This document shows positions 53,537 to 64,000 of a stretch of 64,000 nucleotides of DNA, piece after piece. Both the position numbers and the translations under genes were made by a program. Below the pieces are notes generated by a model. That model did not search any database and was not told the origin of the DNA. It worked only from the letters and a program-made list of their open reading frames with translations. Source of the DNA: Streptococcus oralis (lineage in GTDB: Bacteria; Bacillota; Bacilli; Lactobacillales; Streptococcaceae); the NCBI RefSeq assembly GCF_019929345.1, contig NZ_JAHZPJ010000010.1, positions 1 through 64,000 of the forward strand, given 5' to 3'. Positions within the stretch are counted from its first letter, which is position 1. Each line of letters begins with the position of its first letter.

Positions 53537-55822
53537 ATGTATAATTACCCTGTAGTCATCCATTTTCATCGAAAAAATGGAGATTATGCTGCTTGTTCAT
53601 TTAGTAAAAAACAGGCAGACAGTAAAGAAAGTTTAGATTATGAGAATAACTATTTTGGAGCACAGTTCTCCTTTACAGTCGAAAGTGTTGAAAAACTGGA
53701 GTCTTTGACTTTTTCTGTTGAGATAGACGAAAAGCCCAAAGATTATCTTGTCCGTTTCAACCATTATCCACTTTTGACGGAAGTTTGGATCTTAGAAGGA
53801 GACGATACGGTTTACTATTCTGAAAATCCAGCTATCGCAAGTCCTTACTACAAAGACCAAAATCCTTTTGCTTTTGATAAAGCTATCCACAGCGCTAGTT
53901 TTGACCATCATTGGGGATACCAGGGAGAGTTGGGTTATAGTATCTCAGACTACCAGACAAGCTTTAAACTCTGGGCTCCGACGGCTACAGCTGTTCAAGT
54001 GGTTGTTTATGAAAATACAAGTAACGACGCGCCTGTTTGGAAAACCTTTAATCTTGAACGTGGGAATAGCTATTCATACAGCCATAAGTACAATACTATT
54101 GGTGTTTGGAGTCTAGATCTGGATGAAAATCTTGCAGGTAAAGCCTATCAGTATCAGATTGAGTTTCCACACCACCAGACTTTGACACGAGACCCTTACA
54201 CTATCGCTACAAGCCCTGACGGAAAACGTTCTGTAATTCTATCTCATGAAGAGAGACAGGTAGAAGGCTTTGAAGTCAAACATGGTACGAAAGCTCCTTG
54301 GCGTTTGGAAAATCCTTGTAAAGCAGTTATCTGTGAGATGCATATTCGTGATTTTACAAAATCACCAACATCTGGTGTTCCAGAAAACCTTCGAGGAACT
54401 TTCCTTGGGGCTGCCCAGACTGGAACGGTTAACCAGTTTGGTCAAGCAACAGCCTTTGACTATATCAAAGAACTCGGCTGTAATTATGTTCAGCTCCAAC
54501 CAATCTTTGATCGTCATAAGGAATACGACGAGGATGGAAATGTAACCTATAACTGGGGTTATGACCCTCAAAACTACAATGCTCCAGAAACAAGTTTCTC
54601 TAGTAATCCAGATGATCCTGGACAGGTTATTCGAGACCTCAAGACCATGATTCAGGCTTATCATGATTCAGGAATTGGTGTCATTATGGACGTTGTTTAC
54701 AACCACACCTTCTCAACGGTTGACGCACCCTTCCAAACAACTGTACCTGATTATTACTACCGCATGAACCGAGATGGAACCTTCCAAAACGGCACAGGTG
54801 TAGGAAATGAAACCGCAAGCGAACACGAAATGTACCGTAAGTATATGATTGACTCACTCCTTTATTGGGTGAAAGAATACAATATTGACGGTTTCCGTTT
54901 CGACTTGATGGGAATCCACGATGTCAAAACCATGCAGGCAATTCGTTGGGCACTTGATGAAGTTGATCCGCGTATTCTCACTTATGGAGAAGGCTGGGAT
55001 ATGGGGACAGGTCTTGCACCTTATGACAAGGCTAAAAAGGACAATGCCTACCAAATGCCAAATATCGGTTTCTTCAATGATAATCAGCGTGATGCGGTCA
55101 AAGGAGGAGAAGTTTATGGTACAATCAAGTCAGGATTTGTAAGTGGTGCAGCAACTGAACCAATCGTAGCCAAGGCTATTCTTGGTAGCCGAGAGTTGGG
55201 GTCTTATCTCAGTCCAAACCAAGTCCTTAACTATGTAGAAGCCCATGATAATTACAATCTTCATGACTTGTTAGCAACCCTCCATCCAGATCAAAGTTCC
55301 GACCAGATTATGCGCAAGGTCGAGACAGCGACAGCCATGAACCTTCTCATGCAAGGAATGTCCTTTATGGAACTTGGTCAAGAGTTTGGACGGACTAAGT
55401 TGATTCCAACTGGTGAACACGGAGAACTCACTCCAGCAGACCGAGAACGCGCTATGAACAGTTACAACGCTCCTGACAGTGTCAACCAAATAAACTGGGA
55501 TTTGATTAATGAAAGACAAGAAAGCATTGCCTTTGTCCGTCAGATTATTCGACTGAAAACACAGACCAGTGCCTTCTCCTATCCTACATACGAAGAAGTT
55601 TACCGTCATGTCTTTGTCCACACAGCTGTAGAAAATAGCGGATGGATTGTTTACGAGATTCACGGCGGACCAGAACATCTATTGGTAGTATTCAATGCCA
55701 AGGGAACTTCCTTCTACTTTGAAAATGCAGGAAACCTTGAAATGCTGGTGTCTAATAGTCGTTCTAAGGAATCAAATGTGATTGATGATACCAGCGTCGT
55801 AGTCTTAAAAGTACTCTCGTAA
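53537..55822 (+). CDS. pulA: Type I pullulanase, cytoplasmic
   Basis: The 761-residue GH13 enzyme cleaves alpha-1,6 branches of glycogen or maltodextrins. It has the type I motif YNWGYDP near 335, GH13 regions DVVYNHTF, GFRFDLMGIHD (nucleophile Asp), TYGEGWDMG (acid Glu) and VEAHDNYNLHD, and an N-terminal carbohydrate/CBM48-like part. No signal peptide or LPXTG is present, unlike the large surface pullulanase of streptococci, so it should act on internal glycogen. AGGAAAA lies before ATG 53537. Terminator at 55836. Confidence 0.93.
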   Translation: MYNYPVVIHFHRKNGDYAACSFSKKQADSKESLDYENNYFGAQFSFTVESVEKLESLTFSVEIDEKPKDYLVRFNHYPLLTEVWILEGDDTVYYSENPAIASPYYKDQNPFAFDKAIHSASFDHHWGYQGELGYSISDYQTSFKLWAPTATAVQVVVYENTSNDAPVWKTFNLERGNSYSYSHKYNTIGVWSLDLDENLAGKAYQYQIEFPHHQTLTRDPYTIATSPDGKRSVILSHEERQVEGFEVKHGTKAPWRLENPCKAVICEMHIRDFTKSPTSGVPENLRGTFLGAAQTGTVNQFGQATAFDYIKELGCNYVQLQPIFDRHKEYDEDGNVTYNWGYDPQNYNAPETSFSSNPDDPGQVIRDLKTMIQAYHDSGIGVIMDVVYNHTFSTVDAPFQTTVPDYYYRMNRDGTFQNGTGVGNETASEHEMYRKYMIDSLLYWVKEYNIDGFRFDLMGIHDVKTMQAIRWALDEVDPRILTYGEGWDMGTGLAPYDKAKKDNAYQMPNIGFFNDNQRDAVKGGEVYGTIKSGFVSGAATEPIVAKAILGSRELGSYLSPNQVLNYVEAHDNYNLHDLLATLHPDQSSDQIMRKVETATAMNLLMQGMSFMELGQEFGRTKLIPTGEHGELTPADRERAMNSYNAPDSVNQINWDLINERQESIAFVRQIIRLKTQTSAFSYPTYEEVYRHVFVHTAVENSGWIVYEIHGGPEHLLVVFNAKGTSFYFENAGNLEMLVSNSRSKESNVIDDTSVVVLKVLS

Positions 55823-55835
55823 ATTAATGTTCTAA

Positions 55836-55866
55836 AAAGGTTTAGATTAACTAGACCTTTTTTGTT
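55836..55866 (+). terminator. Terminator after pulA
   Basis: AAAGGTTTAG and CTAGACCTTT stem with a 5-nt loop and T6. Confidence 0.8.
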
Positions 55867-55960
55867 TTTATTGACAAACTACTATCTATTAGCAGTAGAA
55901 GTCAAATAATTTGAATAATCAAGTTTGTGAAAAAAATATCAATATTTTCCCAAAAAGGGT

Positions 55961-55988
55961 TGTAATTTTCTGAAAATTTGATAAAATA
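55961..55988 (+). promoter_or_regulatory. Promoter of gapN
   Basis: TTGTAA (55961-55966), 16 nt, TAAAAT (55983-55988) with a TGA extension; 30 nt to the gapN start. Confidence 0.55.
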
Positions 55989-56018
55989 AGTTTTAATCAT
56001 TTTCAGGAGGAAGAGAAT

Positions 56019-57443
56019 TTGACACATTATCAGAATTTAGTGAATGGAAAATGGAAATCATCAGAGAATGAAATTGCCATCTATTCTCCCATCAATCAGG
56101 AAAAGCTGGGGACAGTACCAGCTATGAGTCAGGCTGAAGTAGATGAGGCTATGAAAGCTGCGCGTGCAGCTCTCCCAGCATGGCGTGATTTAGCACCAGT
56201 TGAGCGTGCATCCTATCTACATAAGGCAGCAGATATTTTGGAACGTGATAAGGAAAAAATTGGTACAATTCTTGCCAAAGAGGTTGCAAAAGGGATTAAA
56301 GCAGCCATTGGAGAAGTAGTACGTACAGCAGATTTGATTCGTTTTGCTGCAGAAGAAGGTCTCCGTATCACTGGACAATCAATGGAAGGTGGCGGTTTTG
56401 AAGCTGCAAGTAAAAACAAACTAGCCGTTGTTCGTCGTGAGCCAGTTGGTGTCGTTTTAGCTATAGCGCCATTTAACTACCCAGTCAACCTTTCTGGATC
56501 TAAGATTGCTCCAGCATTGATTGCAGGAAATGTCGTTATGTTTAAACCACCAACACAAGGATCTATTTCTGGTCTTTTGTTGGCTAAAGCATTTGACGAA
56601 GCAGGAATCCCAGCAGGTGTCTTCAACACCATCACTGGACGTGGTTCTGAAATCGGAGACTACATCATTGAACATAAGGAAGTGAACTTTATTAACTTTA
56701 CAGGTTCCACACCGATTGGTGAGCGTATCGGTCGTTTAGCGGGCATGCGCCCAATTATGCTTGAGCTTGGTGGAAAAGATGCAGCAATCGTTTTAGAAGA
56801 TGCAGATTTAGAAAATGCAGCTAAACAAATCGTAGGTGGTGCCTTTAGCTACTCTGGTCAGCGTTGTACTGCTATCAAGCGTGTCTTGGTTGTGGAAAGC
56901 GTAGCAGACAGATTGGCTGAATTGCTCCAAGCTGAAGTTGCTAAGCTAACAGTAGGTGATCCATTTGACAATGCTGATATCACACCTGTTATTGATAATG
57001 CTTCAGCTGACTTCATCTGGGGATTGATTGAAGATGCTCAGGAAAAGGGTGCCAAAGCGCTCAGCCAAATCAAACGTGAGAAAAATCTCATTTGGCCTGG
57101 ACTTTTTGATTATGTCACAAGAGATATGAAATTAGCATGGGAAGAACCATTTGGACCTGTTCTGCCAATTATCCGTGTCGCTGATGCGGATGAAGCAGTA
57201 GCAATTGCTAATGAATCAGAATTCGGTCTTCAATCTTCAGTCTTTACAAACGACTTTAAGAAGGCGTTTGAAATCGCTGAAAAACTTGAAGTTGGAACGG
57301 TTCATATTAATAACAAAACACAACGTGGACCAGATAATTTCCCATTCCTTGGTGTAAAAGGTTCTGGTGCAGGAGTGCAAGGAATTAAATACAGTATCGA
57401 AGCGATGACAAATGTCAAATCCATCGTTTTTGATGTGAAGTAA
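56019..57443 (+). CDS. gapN: NADP-dependent non-phosphorylating GAPDH
   Basis: The 474-residue aldehyde dehydrogenase oxidises glyceraldehyde-3-phosphate straight to 3-phosphoglycerate and is the main NADPH source in streptococci lacking the oxidative pentose route. Motifs: APFNYPVNLSGSKIAPALIAGN (cofactor pocket), FTGSTPIGERIG, LELGGKDAAIVLEDAD (general-base Glu near 250) and SYSGQRCTAIKRVLV (catalytic Cys near 284). It starts at TTG 56019 with a strong CAGGAGGAAG site. Monocistronic with its own promoter and terminator. Confidence 0.94.
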   Translation: MTHYQNLVNGKWKSSENEIAIYSPINQEKLGTVPAMSQAEVDEAMKAARAALPAWRDLAPVERASYLHKAADILERDKEKIGTILAKEVAKGIKAAIGEVVRTADLIRFAAEEGLRITGQSMEGGGFEAASKNKLAVVRREPVGVVLAIAPFNYPVNLSGSKIAPALIAGNVVMFKPPTQGSISGLLLAKAFDEAGIPAGVFNTITGRGSEIGDYIIEHKEVNFINFTGSTPIGERIGRLAGMRPIMLELGGKDAAIVLEDADLENAAKQIVGGAFSYSGQRCTAIKRVLVVESVADRLAELLQAEVAKLTVGDPFDNADITPVIDNASADFIWGLIEDAQEKGAKALSQIKREKNLIWPGLFDYVTRDMKLAWEEPFGPVLPIIRVADADEAVAIANESEFGLQSSVFTNDFKKAFEIAEKLEVGTVHINNKTQRGPDNFPFLGVKGSGAGVQGIKYSIEAMTNVKSIVFDVK

Positions 57444-57446
57444 TCT

Positions 57447-57480
57447 AAAAAATCAGGAATTTAGCTTCCTGATTTTTATT
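57447..57480 (+). terminator. Terminator after gapN
   Basis: AAAAATCAGGAA and TTCCTGATTTTT form a 12-bp stem with a 6-nt loop, followed by ATTTT. Confidence 0.9.
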
Positions 57481-57650
57481 TTCACTCAAAAATCCAGCTA
57501 GAAATTGAAAAATAACGAATATTTTGATATTATACTAAGAAAATATATGTAAATCATTTATTTTTTCAACAATTAAATGAAAAATTATATAATGTTAAAA
57601 TATATTTTCTAAAATTTTCAAGATAATTTTGGTGAAATTCCGTAAATTAC

Positions 57651-57701
57651 TTGAAAGTTATCTTAAAAGAGTGTATAATAGAATTATAGAAAACGCTTAC
57701 A
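57651..57701 (+). promoter_or_regulatory. glgBCDA promoter with cre-like operator
   Basis: TTGAAA (57651-57656), 17 nt, TATAAT (57674-57679). TAGAAAACGCTTACA at 57687-57701 matches the CcpA site WTGNAANCGNWNNCA with one mismatch and lies at the start of transcription, a place that gives repression. It is followed by GAAAGGGGA and the glgB ATG at 57718. Confidence 0.7.
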
Positions 57702-57717
57702 AAAGAAAGGGGATTGA

Positions 57718-59646
57718 ATGAATAATCAAGAAGCATTAAGAACCTTTACTACAGGTGAGAACTTTCACCTCCAGCATTATTTAGGAGCGCATAGAGAGGA
57801 GAAAAACGGAGAAATTGGCTATACCTTTAGGGTTTGGGCCCCAAATGCACAAGCAGTTCATCTGGTTGGTGATTTTACTAATTGGGTTGAGAATCAGATT
57901 CCTATGGTTCGTAATGAAGCAGGTATTTGGGAAGTCTTTACGAGTCAAGCCCAGGAAGGTCAGATTTATAAATATCATATTACGCGTGCAAATGGTCACC
58001 AGATTATGAAGATTGATCCTTTTTCAGTTCGTTTTGAAGCCCGACCAGGTACAGGAGCTGTTCTGACCACTATCCGTGAAAAGAAATGGAAAGATGGCCT
58101 TTGGCTAGCACGTCGCAAACGTTTGGGATTTTTCGAGAGACCAGTTAATATATATGAAGCCCATGCAGGGTCTTGGAAGAGAAATCCAGATGGTAGTCCC
58201 TACACTTTTTCGCAACTGAAAGACGAGTTGATTCCATACTTGGTTGAGATGAACTATACACATATTGAGTTCATGCCTTTAATGGCTCACCCACTTGGAT
58301 TGAGCTGGGGCTATCAGCTTATGGGCTACTTTGCTTTTGAACATTCCTATGGCAGACCTGAGGAATTCCAAGATTTCGTTGAAGAGTGTCATATAAATAA
58401 TATCGGTGTAATCGTAGACTGGGTTCCAGGTCATTTCACTATTAATGATGATGCCTTGGCATATTATGACGGCACACCAACTTTTGAATACCAAGACCAC
58501 AACAAGGCTCATAACTACGGTTGGGGTGCACTGAATTTTGACCTCGGGAAAAATGAGGTCCAGTCTTTTTTGATTTCAAGTATTATATTTTGGATTGATT
58601 TTTACCACTTAGATGGTATTCGAGTCGATGCAGTGAGCAATATGTTGTATCTAGATTATGATAATGCTCCTTGGACTCCAAACAAAGACGGTGGAAATCT
58701 TAACTATGAAGGTTATTATTTCCTTCAACGGTTAAACACAGTGATTAAGTTAGCTCATCCAGACATCATGATGATTGCAGAAGAAAGTTCATCAGCGACA
58801 AAGATTACTGGTATGAAAGAAATGGGCGGCCTTGGATTTGACTATAAATGGAATATGGGCTGGATGAATGATATCCTCCGTTTCTACGAGGAAGATCCGA
58901 TTTATCGCAAGTATGACTTTAATCTTGTGACTTTCAGTTTTATGTATGTTTTCAATGAAAACTATCTCTTACCTTTCTCACATGATGAAGTGGTTCATGG
59001 CAAGAAGAGTATGATGCATAAGATGTGGGGTGATCGCTACAATCAGTTCGCAGGTCTGCGCAATCTCTACACCTATCAAATTTGTCATCCAGGTAAGAAA
59101 CTCTTGTTCATGGGTAGTGAGTACGGGCAATTCCTAGAATGGAAGTCTGAGGAGCAGTTGGAATGGTCTAATCTAGAAGATCCTATGAATGCCAAGATGA
59201 AGCACTTCACTTCTCAACTCAATCAATTCTATAAAGAGCATCGTTGCCTTTGGGAAATTGACACCAGCTACGACGGCATCGAGATTATCGATGCGGATAA
59301 TAGAGATCAGAGTGTCCTTTCCTTTATTCGTAAGGGCAAGAAGGACGAAATGTTAGTCTGTATCTTTAATATGGCACCAGTTGAGCGTAAGGACTTTACG
59401 ATTGGTTTGCCTGTTGCAGGTATTTACGAAGAAGTTTGGAATACAGAGCTGGAAGAATGGGGAGGTGTTTGGAAAGAGCACAATCAAACAGTTCAGACTC
59501 AAGAAGGTTTATGGAAGGATTATGAGCAGACTTTGACCTTTACCTTGCCTGCCATGGGCGCAAGTATCTGGAAGATCAAGCGTCGTTTGAAACCAACTAA
59601 AACTGTCGCAAATAAAACTCAAAAAGGAGTAGAAAATGAAGAATGA
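57718..59646 (+). CDS. glgB: 1,4-alpha-glucan branching enzyme GlgB
   Basis: The 642-residue GH13 enzyme makes the alpha-1,6 branches of glycogen. It has a CBM48 part (about 30-110: [22 protein letters not shown]) and catalytic regions [23 protein letters not shown] (nucleophile Asp), [10 protein letters not shown] (acid Glu) and [14 protein letters not shown]. First gene of the glg operon; glgC starts 11 nt before its stop with AAAGGAG inside glgB. The C-terminal tail is Lys-rich. Confidence 0.95.
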   Translation: MNNQEALRTFTTGENFHLQHYLGAHREEKNGEIGYTFRVWAPNAQAVHLVGDFTNWVENQIPMVRNEAGIWEVFTSQAQEGQIYKYHITRANGHQIMKIDPFSVRFEARPGTGAVLTTIREKKWKDGLWLARRKRLGFFERPVNIYEAHAGSWKRNPDGSPYTFSQLKDELIPYLVEMNYTHIEFMPLMAHPLGLSWGYQLMGYFAFEHSYGRPEEFQDFVEECHINNIGVIVDWVPGHFTINDDALAYYDGTPTFEYQDHNKAHNYGWGALNFDLGKNEVQSFLISSIIFWIDFYHLDGIRVDAVSNMLYLDYDNAPWTPNKDGGNLNYEGYYFLQRLNTVIKLAHPDIMMIAEESSSATKITGMKEMGGLGFDYKWNMGWMNDILRFYEEDPIYRKYDFNLVTFSFMYVFNENYLLPFSHDEVVHGKKSMMHKMWGDRYNQFAGLRNLYTYQICHPGKKLLFMGSEYGQFLEWKSEEQLEWSNLEDPMNAKMKHFTSQLNQFYKEHRCLWEIDTSYDGIEIIDADNRDQSVLSFIRKGKKDEMLVCIFNMAPVERKDFTIGLPVAGIYEEVWNTELEEWGGVWKEHNQTVQTQEGLWKDYEQTLTFTLPAMGASIWKIKRRLKPTKTVANKTQKGVENEE

Positions 59647-60778
59647 AATGCTAGCTTTGATCCTTGCAGGTGGGCAAGGAACACGTCTCGGAAAACTCAC
59701 TCAAAGCATTGCTAAACCAGCCGTGCAATTCGGTGGGCGCTACCGTATCATTGACTTCGCGCTTTCAAACTGTGCTAACTCTGGGATTCACAATGTCGGT
59801 GTGATTACACAATACCAACCCCTTGCCTTGAACAACCACATCGGAAATGGTTCGAGTTGGGGACTAGACGGCATTAACACAGGTGTTTCTATCCTTCAAC
59901 CCTACTCTGCAAGTGAAGGAAACCGTTGGTTTGAAGGGACTAGCCATGCTATCTACCAAAACATTGACTACATTGACAGTATCAATCCAGAATATGTTTT
60001 GATCCTTTCTGGTGACCACATCTACAAGATGGACTACGATGATATGCTTCAGTCCCATAAGGATCACAATGCCAGTTTGACGGTAGCGGTTCTAGATGTT
60101 CCTCTCAAAGAAGCTAGCCGTTTTGGTATCATGAACACAGATGTCAACAACCGTATCGTGGAATTTGAAGAAAAACCTGCTCAACCTAAGTCTACAAAGG
60201 CTTCTATGGGGATTTATATTTTTGACTGGAAACGGCTTCGCAATATGCTTGTTGCTGCTGAAAAGAGCAATGTGGATATGTCAGACTTTGGGAAGAACGT
60301 TATCCCTAACTATCTCGAGTCTGGTGAAAGTGTCTATGCTTATGAATTTAATGGCTACTGGAAAGATGTTGGTACGATTGAGTCACTTTGGGAAGCCAAT
60401 ATGGAGTACATTTCGCCAGAGAATGCTTTGGATAGCCGTAATCGTCAGTGGAAAATTTACTCAAGAAACTTGATCTCACCACCCAACTACTTTGGTGCGC
60501 ATGCACACGTTGAAGATTCATTGGTCGTGGATGGCTGTTTTGTAGATGGAACTGTTAAACGTTCGATTCTTTCAACAGAAGCACAAGTCCGTGAAGGGGC
60601 AGAAGTTGTTGATTCTGTTATCATGAGCGGAGCTATTATTGGTCACGGAGCAAAGATTACTCGTGCTATTATTGGTGAGGGTGCCATTATTGCAGACGGC
60701 GTAGAGATTGACGGAACTGATGAAGTACAAGTAGTAGGACACAATGAAGTAGTGGGGGTAGCAACAGATGAAGATTGA
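59636..60778 (+). CDS. glgC: Glucose-1-phosphate adenylyltransferase, catalytic subunit GlgC
   Basis: The 380-residue enzyme makes ADP-glucose, the committed step of glycogen synthesis. Catalytic motifs are intact: [52 protein letters not shown] (metal-binding Asp), [12 protein letters not shown] (substrate Glu-Lys), and a left-handed beta helix at the C-terminus (about 290-370). It overlaps glgB and glgD by 11 nt each and works as a heterotetramer with GlgD in Firmicutes. Confidence 0.95.
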   Translation: MKNEMLALILAGGQGTRLGKLTQSIAKPAVQFGGRYRIIDFALSNCANSGIHNVGVITQYQPLALNNHIGNGSSWGLDGINTGVSILQPYSASEGNRWFEGTSHAIYQNIDYIDSINPEYVLILSGDHIYKMDYDDMLQSHKDHNASLTVAVLDVPLKEASRFGIMNTDVNNRIVEFEEKPAQPKSTKASMGIYIFDWKRLRNMLVAAEKSNVDMSDFGKNVIPNYLESGESVYAYEFNGYWKDVGTIESLWEANMEYISPENALDSRNRQWKIYSRNLISPPNYFGAHAHVEDSLVVDGCFVDGTVKRSILSTEAQVREGAEVVDSVIMSGAIIGHGAKITRAIIGEGAIIADGVEIDGTDEVQVVGHNEVVGVATDED

Positions 60779-61907
60779 TAAATATTCAGCCATTTTAGGA
60801 AACACGGTTGGTTTTCATGATATGTCAACGTTAACGGAACACCGTCCGGTAGCTAGCTTGCCTTTCGGTGGGAAATACCGTTTGATTGACTTCCCTCTTT
60901 CTAGTCTTGCAAATGCAGGTGTTCGTAGTATCTTTGGTATTTTCCAACAAGATAATATCAGCTCAGTTTTCGACCATATCCGTTCAGGTCGTGAGTGGGG
61001 CTTGTCTACCCTTCTAAGTCACTACTATCTAGGAATTTACAATACTCGTGTTGAAAGTAGCACAGTTGGAAAAGAATATTACCAACAACTTCTTACCTAC
61101 TTGAGACGTTCAGGTTCAAACCAAACCGTTTCGATTAACTGCGATGTACTGGTGAATATTGACTTGAATCAAGTCTTCCACCTACACAATACAACGAATG
61201 GTCCGATTACAGTTGTATATAAGAAACTTCCGAAGAAAGATATTTCAGATGTGAATGCTATCTTGGAAATTGATGAAACAGACCATGTTCGTTCGCATAA
61301 ACTCTTTGATAACAAATCTACTGATGAACTTTTCAATATGTCTATAGATATCTTTGTTGTGGACACTCCTTGGTTGATTGAACGACTTGAAGAAGAGGCT
61401 CAGAAAGAATATCCTGAAAAGTTGCGCTATGTCCTTCGCGATTTAGCTGCAAAAGAAGGAGCTTTTGCTTACGAATACACAGGCTACTTAGCAAACATTC
61501 ATTCTGTTCAGTCCTATTATCAAGCAAATATTGATATGCTTGAATCTAAAAAGTTCTACTCGCTTTTCTCACCAAATCAAAAGATTTACACAAAAGTTAA
61601 GAATGAAGAACCAACCTACTATGCGAATACTTCAAAAGTAAGTACTTCTCAGTTTGCCTCTGGTAGTATCATAGAGGGTGAAGTAGTTCAGTCGGTCCTA
61701 TCACGTAATATTCACGTTCATAAGGATAGTCTAGTTAAAGACAGTCTTCTCTTCCCACGTGTTGTGATTGGTCAAGGAGCCCAAGTTGAGTATGCAATTT
61801 TAGACAAAGGAGTTGAAGTTGCGGACGGTGTCGTTATTCGCGGTACTGCTGAACACCCTGTCGTAATCAAAAAAGGCGAAAAAGTAACAGAGGATATTCA
61901 TTCATGA
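60768..61907 (+). CDS. glgD: ADP-glucose pyrophosphorylase regulatory subunit GlgD
   Basis: The 379-residue GlgC paralog has lost the nucleotide-binding GGxGxRL loop: the start reads [41 protein letters not shown]. The metal-binding SGDHI is replaced by SINCDVL. It therefore cannot bind ATP normally and is thought to activate GlgC. The C-terminal beta helix is kept ([20 protein letters not shown]). It overlaps glgC by 11 nt and glgA by 4 nt, ensuring balanced translation. Confidence 0.94.
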   Translation: MKIDKYSAILGNTVGFHDMSTLTEHRPVASLPFGGKYRLIDFPLSSLANAGVRSIFGIFQQDNISSVFDHIRSGREWGLSTLLSHYYLGIYNTRVESSTVGKEYYQQLLTYLRRSGSNQTVSINCDVLVNIDLNQVFHLHNTTNGPITVVYKKLPKKDISDVNAILEIDETDHVRSHKLFDNKSTDELFNMSIDIFVVDTPWLIERLEEEAQKEYPEKLRYVLRDLAAKEGAFAYEYTGYLANIHSVQSYYQANIDMLESKKFYSLFSPNQKIYTKVKNEEPTYYANTSKVSTSQFASGSIIEGEVVQSVLSRNIHVHKDSLVKDSLLFPRVVIGQGAQVEYAILDKGVEVADGVVIRGTAEHPVVIKKGEKVTEDIHS

Positions 61908-63337
61908 AAATTTTATTTGTAGCAGCAGAGGGTGCGCCCTTTTCAAAAACAGGTGGTTTGGGAGACGTCATTGGCGCTCTTCCAAAATCACTGGTAAAGG
62001 CAGGGCACGAAGTTGCAGTTTTCTTACCTTACTATGACATGGTAGAGGCTAAATTCGGCGACCAGATTGAGGATGTTCTCCACTTTGAAGTTAGTGTAGG
62101 ATGGCGTAGACAGTACTGTGGTATTAAGAAAACGGTCTTGAATGGGGTAACCTTCTACTTCATTGATAATCAGTATTATTTCTTCCGCGGTCATGTGTAC
62201 GGTGATTTTGACGACGGTGAACGCTTCGCCTTTTTCCAACTGGCTGCTCTTGAAGCCATGGAACGCATCGGCTTTATCCCTGAACTTCTCCATGTTCATG
62301 ATTACCACACAGCCATGATTCCCTTCTTGTTAAAAGAAAAGTACCATTGGATTCAGGCTTACCAAGGAATCAAGACTGTTTTAACCATTCACAATTTGGA
62401 ATTCCAAGGTCAATTTTCAGAAGGAATGTTGTGGGATTTGTTCGGTGTTGGGTTTGAACGCTATGCTGATGGAACGCTTCGCTGGAATGAATGTCTCAAC
62501 TGGATGAAATCAGGTATTCTCTACGCGGATCGTGTCTCAACCGTTTCCCCTAGCTATGCGCACGAGATTATGACCAGTCAGTTCGGCTGCGGTTTGGATC
62601 AGATTCTTCGTATGGAGTCAGGTAAGGTTTCGGGTATTGTTAATGGAATCGATACTGATCTCTATAATCCAGAGACAGATGCTCTTTTAGACTATCATTT
62701 TGATAAGGATGACTTGTCAGGAAAAGCACAAAACAAAGCAAAATTGCAAGAGAGAGTTGGTCTACCAGTACGAGCAGATGTACCTCTAGTTGGGATTGTC
62801 TCTCGTTTGACACGCCAAAAAGGTTTTGATGTTGTTGTAGAAAGCTTGCATCGTTTCTTACAGGAGGACGTTCAAATCGTCCTTTTAGGAACAGGCGATC
62901 CTGCTTTTGAGCATTCTTTCTCATGGTTTGCTCAAGTCTATCCTGACAAGCTATCAGCAAATATCACTTTTGACGTCAAACTTGCTCAAGAAATCTACGC
63001 AGCTTGTGATCTCTTCCTCATGCCGAGTCGTTTTGAACCATGTGGCTTGTCTCAAATGATGGCTATGCGCTACGGAACTCTACCATTGGTTCATGAAGTG
63101 GGTGGCTTGCGTGATACGGTTCAATCCTTCAATCCAATCGAAGGAAGTGGTACTGGATTTAGCTTTGACAATTTAACACCATACTGGCTTAACTGGAGTT
63201 TCCAAACAGCCTTGGATGTTTATAAGTACCAGCCGGAAGTTTGGAGAAATCTACAAAAACAAGCTATGGAATGCGATTTTTCATGGGATACAGCTTGTAA
63301 GTCTTATCTTGACTTGTACCATAGTTTAGTCAACTAA
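61904..63337 (+). CDS. glgA: Glycogen synthase GlgA
   Basis: The 477-residue GT5 enzyme extends alpha-1,4 glucan from ADP-glucose. The [16 protein letters not shown] motif near 15 binds ADP-glucose; [14 protein letters not shown] near 130, SPSYAHEI near 205, [15 protein letters not shown] near 295 and the C-terminal [33 protein letters not shown] (catalytic Glu) complete it. Length is standard. ATGA overlap with glgD; a strong terminator follows, so the operon is glgBCDA without phosphorylase. Confidence 0.95.
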   Translation: MKILFVAAEGAPFSKTGGLGDVIGALPKSLVKAGHEVAVFLPYYDMVEAKFGDQIEDVLHFEVSVGWRRQYCGIKKTVLNGVTFYFIDNQYYFFRGHVYGDFDDGERFAFFQLAALEAMERIGFIPELLHVHDYHTAMIPFLLKEKYHWIQAYQGIKTVLTIHNLEFQGQFSEGMLWDLFGVGFERYADGTLRWNECLNWMKSGILYADRVSTVSPSYAHEIMTSQFGCGLDQILRMESGKVSGIVNGIDTDLYNPETDALLDYHFDKDDLSGKAQNKAKLQERVGLPVRADVPLVGIVSRLTRQKGFDVVVESLHRFLQEDVQIVLLGTGDPAFEHSFSWFAQVYPDKLSANITFDVKLAQEIYAACDLFLMPSRFEPCGLSQMMAMRYGTLPLVHEVGGLRDTVQSFNPIEGSGTGFSFDNLTPYWLNWSFQTALDVYKYQPEVWRNLQKQAMECDFSWDTACKSYLDLYHSLVN

Positions 63338-63342
63338 TAGAT

Positions 63343-63373
63343 AAAATCGTATGATTCTTTCATACGATTTTTG
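63343..63373 (+). terminator. Terminator of the glg operon
   Basis: AAAATCGTATGA and TCATACGATTTTT, a 12-bp stem with a 5-nt loop and T-run. Confidence 0.9.
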
Positions 63374-63398
63374 GGCTGTTTAGAAAAGAGGAGAAGTG

Positions 63399-64000
63399 AT
63401 GACTCAAGTAAAGGGACTGTGTGTTATGGATGTTGATGGCACCTTGATAGCAGAAGAAGTGATTGACCTTTTAGGAAAAAAAGCAGGTTGTGAAGAAGAA
63501 ATATCGCAGATTACAAGTCATGCAATGCGAGGTGAACTAGACTTTGAAACAAGTTTACGAGCGAGAGTGACTTTGTTAAAAGGCCTTCCGATTTCAGTCT
63601 TTGATATTGTCTTCAAATCCATCCATCTGTCCAAGAATGCTCAGGAATTTATCTCCATACTTCAAAAGAAGGGCATTCTAGTCGGTCTAGTGTCTGGTGG
63701 CTTTACACCAATAGTTGAGAGATTAGCAAAATCCCTTAGTATCTCCTATTTCTCTGCCAACCAGTTGGAAGTCAAAGATGGTTTTTTAACAGGAAGATTA
63801 GTTGGTGAAATTGTGACAGCCCAAGAAAAACAAGCTACTCTTGAGAAATGGAGAAAAGAATTAAAACTACCCAAAGAAAGAACGATTGTCATCGGTGATG
63901 GTGCCAATGACCTCTTGATGTTAAAGTCAGCAGGACGTGGTATTGCCTTTTGTGCCAAAGAAGTCGTAAAAGCTGAGATAGCTTGTCATGTAGATACGAG
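63399..64000 (+). CDS. serB: Phosphoserine phosphatase SerB-like HAD protein (3' end outside window)
   Basis: The frame is open to the end of the window (about 200 residues). It is a HAD-superfamily phosphatase with motif I VMDVDGTLI (nucleophile and acid Asp), motif II LVSGGFTPIVERLAK, Lys in the ...RKELKLPKERT region and motif III VIGDGANDLLMLKSAG. The cap sequence (ELDFETSLRARVTLLKGL) is typical of SerB, which makes serine from phosphoserine. GAGGAG lies 6 nt before ATG 63399. No serA or serC is in the window, so the substrate rests on family resemblance. Confidence 0.88.
   Translation, partial: MTQVKGLCVMDVDGTLIAEEVIDLLGKKAGCEEEISQITSHAMRGELDFETSLRARVTLLKGLPISVFDIVFKSIHLSKNAQEFISILQKKGILVGLVSGGFTPIVERLAKSLSISYFSANQLEVKDGFLTGRLVGEIVTAQEKQATLEKWRKELKLPKERTIVIGDGANDLLMLKSAGRGIAFCAKEVVKAEIACHVDT

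Overview
The window is a chromosomal segment of a low-GC Gram-positive coccus, best explained as a mitis-group Streptococcus. The evidence is a tarI-tarJ-licA-licB-licC set for choline-decorated teichoic acid, a single-TM VicK with VicR and VicX, gapN, a glgBCDA operon, and a housekeeping gene order like that of S. pneumoniae and its relatives. Species cannot be fixed by reading alone.

1-17.8 kb is an accessory type VII secretion (T7SSb) locus. It opens inside essC, whose 3' third looks like an exchangeable module, followed by a membrane protein and four small helical or partner proteins. A polymorphic toxin follows, currently split by a frameshift in an A8 run. Its mid-region (pre-toxin TG type) is repeated twice more downstream, exactly 3185 and 5800 bp away and in the same frame. 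Both repeats lack the N-terminal secretion part and a convincing start, carry different toxin tips (one a PoNe-type DNase with its PoNi-type immunity gene) and are followed by immunity genes. Further fragments of toxins and immunity genes, a tandem immunity pair, a lipoprotein, small membrane proteins and a TPM-domain protein complete the locus. It reads as an expressed effector followed by a store of silent, recombination-ready toxin tips.

18.4-22.6 kb is the tarIJ-licABC operon (CDP-ribitol and CDP-choline supply). 22.7-24.6 kb (minus) holds a pantothenate-type ECF S component, coaC and coaB. 24.8-29.7 kb holds fhs, pcrA and radC. 29.7-34.4 kb (minus) holds a class I glutamine amidotransferase, rex with a likely autoregulatory operator, two small DUF genes, a cysteine desulfurase, prs and a CYTH protein. 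34.5-37.9 kb holds relQ, the NAD kinase gene, an rlu-type pseudouridine synthase and pta. 38-42 kb holds a mutY without iron-sulphur cysteines and vicRKX.

42.1-43.4 kb has an AT-rich orphan gene and a short MITE-like inverted-repeat element. 43.4-45.6 kb (minus) holds a thioredoxin-like gene and pgm. 46.2-53.5 kb holds a DUF5105-type lipoprotein, an ABC-F ATPase, an Rgg-type regulator, an MFS exporter and ligA. 53.5-63.4 kb is carbohydrate metabolism: pulA, gapN and glgBCDA, the last with a promoter and cre-like site. With Pgm supplying glucose-1-phosphate this gives a complete glycogen synthesis route. The window ends inside a serB-like gene.

Four genes (coaB, mutY, the ABC-F gene and ligA) share a -10 box exactly 6 nt before the ATG and lack a convincing Shine-Dalgarno sequence, which predicts leaderless mRNAs.
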